This document shows, piece by piece, positions 4,544-5,820 of a DNA stretch of 5,820 nucleotides. The stretch is from an uncultured Bacteroidales bacterium (GTDB lineage: Bacteria > Bacteroidota > Bacteroidia > Bacteroidales > Paludibacteraceae): contig CAMOJA010000041.1 in the NCBI GenBank assembly GCA_946616535.1, forward strand, positions 1 through 5,820. The letters run 5' to 3'. The notes under the pieces were generated by a model, which saw nothing but the letters and a program-made list of their open reading frames with translations, made no database searches and was not told where the DNA came from. The position numbers and the translations under genes were made by a program. Each line of letters starts with the position of its first letter. Within the stretch, counting starts at the first letter, position 1.

Positions 4544-5820
4544 TTATTTTGTACCACTCAAGATACCATTTTCTTTGTCTTCATTGTTGATTCGCTTATT
4601 TTCGCGTGTCGAGGCTCTCGACCCGAAATCGAGGTTGCAATGAAAGTTGAGAATGAGCATCTGGCGGAAGTCGCGCATCTCGGCGTGCTGTGTGTTCGGC
4701 GCAAGGGCAGAGAGGTCTTTGGTCTCGATGCTGTAGCCCTTGACGGAGAAGGGATTCATCAACATGGCACGGAAGCCCCATTTGTCGGCATTGTAACCAA
4801 GACCGATATGGTGGTAGAACTCGCCGTACTCCAGCGTTTCGCCCCAGAGGTTATTGTAGCGCGTGGTTACTTCGCCGAAGAACTGCCAACCCTTGTACAT
4901 GCCCATGATACTGGCGCGAACGCCCGGATTGAAATGCTTGTGCGTGTAGGAATTGCCAAGGCTCACATAGTAATTGGCGAACGGCGCAACGGTGAAGATC
5001 AGGCTGTTATTGAGCACGCGCACCTGCACACTCGGAGCCACTTGCAGACGATGAAAACCGCGGTGGTTGGCGTATGTGCGGACGACCATAGGTGAGACCG
5101 CTTCGCTCAAAGTAGAAAGACCGCTATCACTCAAAGTAGAAAGCTCAAGCGTCTCATCCATAATCGGTTTGTGGTCGTATGAGTAGTTCGCCCAAAGGTT
5201 CAGATTGACGTGTTTGGACTGCCAAGAAAGCTGCATCTCATTGGCAACGAACATAACCGGCTTCAAGTTCGGATTACCTTGCCGGATCTGGTACTTGTCA
5301 ATCTGTTGCGCCACGTCCGACATCGCCGACAGAGACGGTTGGTAGCCGGAGACATAACCTTTGTATTTCCAGAACACACCCTTGCCGAAGTCATAACTCA
5401 GCGTCAGTTGCGGCCGGGCAATCCAGTTCGATTGTTTCTGTCCGCCTTGCTCGATATACGTGTGCATAGCACCGATACCCACAGCATAGGAAAACTGCTT
5501 GACACGTTGCTGTATTTCCGCAAAAGCGTAGGTCTCAGCGGTGGTCATATTGACGGTTGCACTGGCACTGCCGAGATAGGTATTCTCCATCCATTGCTGG
5601 TTGTGGCGTACGCCGACCGTCAGGGCGATGTTCTCCCAATCCTTTTCATAGATAGCTTCGCCGATGAGTGAGTATTTGTTGCCGCGGACGCGTGACAACA
5701 CATCGGTTGTGTCGGCAACCGTCTCGCCCAGTGGTGTTTGCTCAAAACGGCGGTCGTTGCTACTGTTGATATACGTACCTACCACGTCAAAATACAAGTG
5801 GTTGTCGTTCGGCAGGTTGT
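4544..5820 (-). CDS. Outer-membrane beta-barrel family protein, C-terminal part (runs off right edge)
   Basis: The visible 424 residues are the C-terminal part of an outer-membrane barrel protein resembling the TonB-dependent-receptor-like 'outer membrane beta-barrel family' (OMP_b-brl_3 type). The apparent start at 5797 is an internal TTG: the frame stays open to the window edge, adding NLPNDNH. Evidence is the alternating aromatic/polar strand pattern throughout, the RQGNPNLKPVMFVANEMQLSW segment typical of this barrel, repeated strands such as LWANYSYDH and FFGEVTTRYNN, and a last strand LILNFHCNLDFG. After it comes a charged periplasmic tail of ~25 residues containing RINNEDKENGI, a hallmark of the family. 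The N-terminal regulatory-like and plug domains, if present, lie beyond the edge. A loop insertion near 5106-5143 contains a duplicated LSTLS. Probable role is uptake or surface binding of an unknown ligand. The gene ends at its own terminator before the peptidase. Confidence 0.88.
   Translation of the reverse strand, partial: NLPNDNHLYFDVVGTYINSSNDRRFEQTPLGETVADTTDVLSRVRGNKYSLIGEAIYEKDWENIALTVGVRHNQQWMENTYLGSASATVNMTTAETYAFAEIQQRVKQFSYAVGIGAMHTYIEQGGQKQSNWIARPQLTLSYDFGKGVFWKYKGYVSGYQPSLSAMSDVAQQIDKYQIRQGNPNLKPVMFVANEMQLSWQSKHVNLNLWANYSYDHKPIMDETLELSTLSDSGLSTLSEAVSPMVVRTYANHRGFHRLQVAPSVQVRVLNNSLIFTVAPFANYYVSLGNSYTHKHFNPGVRASIMGMYKGWQFFGEVTTRYNNLWGETLEYGEFYHHIGLGYNADKWGFRAMLMNPFSVKGYSIETKDLSALAPNTQHAEMRDFRQMLILNFHCNLDFGSRASTRENKRINNEDKENGILSGTK
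5106..5143. repeat. In-frame 24-bp-period duplication in a barrel loop
   Basis: CTCAAAGTAGAAAG occurs at 5106-5119 and again at 5130-5143, exactly 24 bp apart. On the coding strand this gives two eight-residue steps beginning LSTLS (LSTLSDSG, LSTLSEAV). It sits just after the strand LWANYSYDHKPIMDETLE, in what is probably a surface-exposed loop. It looks like a small in-frame tandem duplication that has begun to diverge. Confidence 0.65.

Noticed and set aside
4502..5095. 197-codon plus-strand open frame
   Set aside because: Antisense to the beta-barrel gene and to the microrepeat/terminator spacer. The barrel frame carries clear family features, so this is a shadow.
5795..5797. TTG as the start of the barrel gene
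   Set aside because: The frame continues open to the window edge, and the protein has no signal peptide at that point. The codon is internal to a truncated gene.

Overview
The window looks like a chromosomal segment from a Bacteroidota genome, most likely order Bacteroidales. Three things support this. Two minus-strand genes carry the Bacteroidota-type promoter (-33 TTG and -7 TAnnTTTG). The secreted enzyme has a signal peptide that ends just before Gln, as is common in this phylum. The protein families are also typical: an AlbA_2/divergent-ATPase regulator with SSEK repeats, a peptidase S37, and an outer-membrane beta-barrel protein with an 'INNEDKENGI' tail. I cannot name the genus.

Layout, left to right. 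(1) 1-115: the N-terminus of an unrecognised minus-strand gene that runs off the left edge. (2) 227-1726, minus: a 499-residue DNA-binding ATPase-like regulator (AlbA_2 + HATPase + winged helix) with a 12-bp tandem repeat coding its linker. (3) 1727-2138: a 412-bp divergent intergenic region. It holds the regulator's housekeeping promoter, a strong 20-bp dyad, a hairpin, four helically phased ~20-bp repeats and a consensus-quality sigma-54 promoter. (4) 2139-2570, plus: a small heat-shock protein (Hsp20). (5) 2571-2712: a convergent spacer with a hairpin and a bidirectional terminator. (6) 2713-4410, minus: a secreted S37-type serine peptidase with a probable GTG start and a short C-terminal tail domain. 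(7) 4411-4543: a compact spacer in which the upstream gene's terminator abuts the peptidase promoter, followed by a (TTAGGGG)n microrepeat. (8) 4544 to the right edge, minus: the C-terminal half of an outer-membrane beta-barrel protein.

The genes do not form one obvious pathway. The best-supported regulatory story is that hsp20 is a sigma-54 gene with its own enhancer array, so its induction should depend on an enhancer-binding protein encoded elsewhere. The regulator and the peptidase share a housekeeping promoter architecture that is alike well beyond the core elements. The peptidase and the barrel protein are both envelope or secreted products but appear to be separate transcription units. 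I saw no tRNA, rRNA, CRISPR array, insertion sequence or prophage gene, and nothing that amounts to a wholly new system. The most unusual part is the 1831-2035 intergenic control region.
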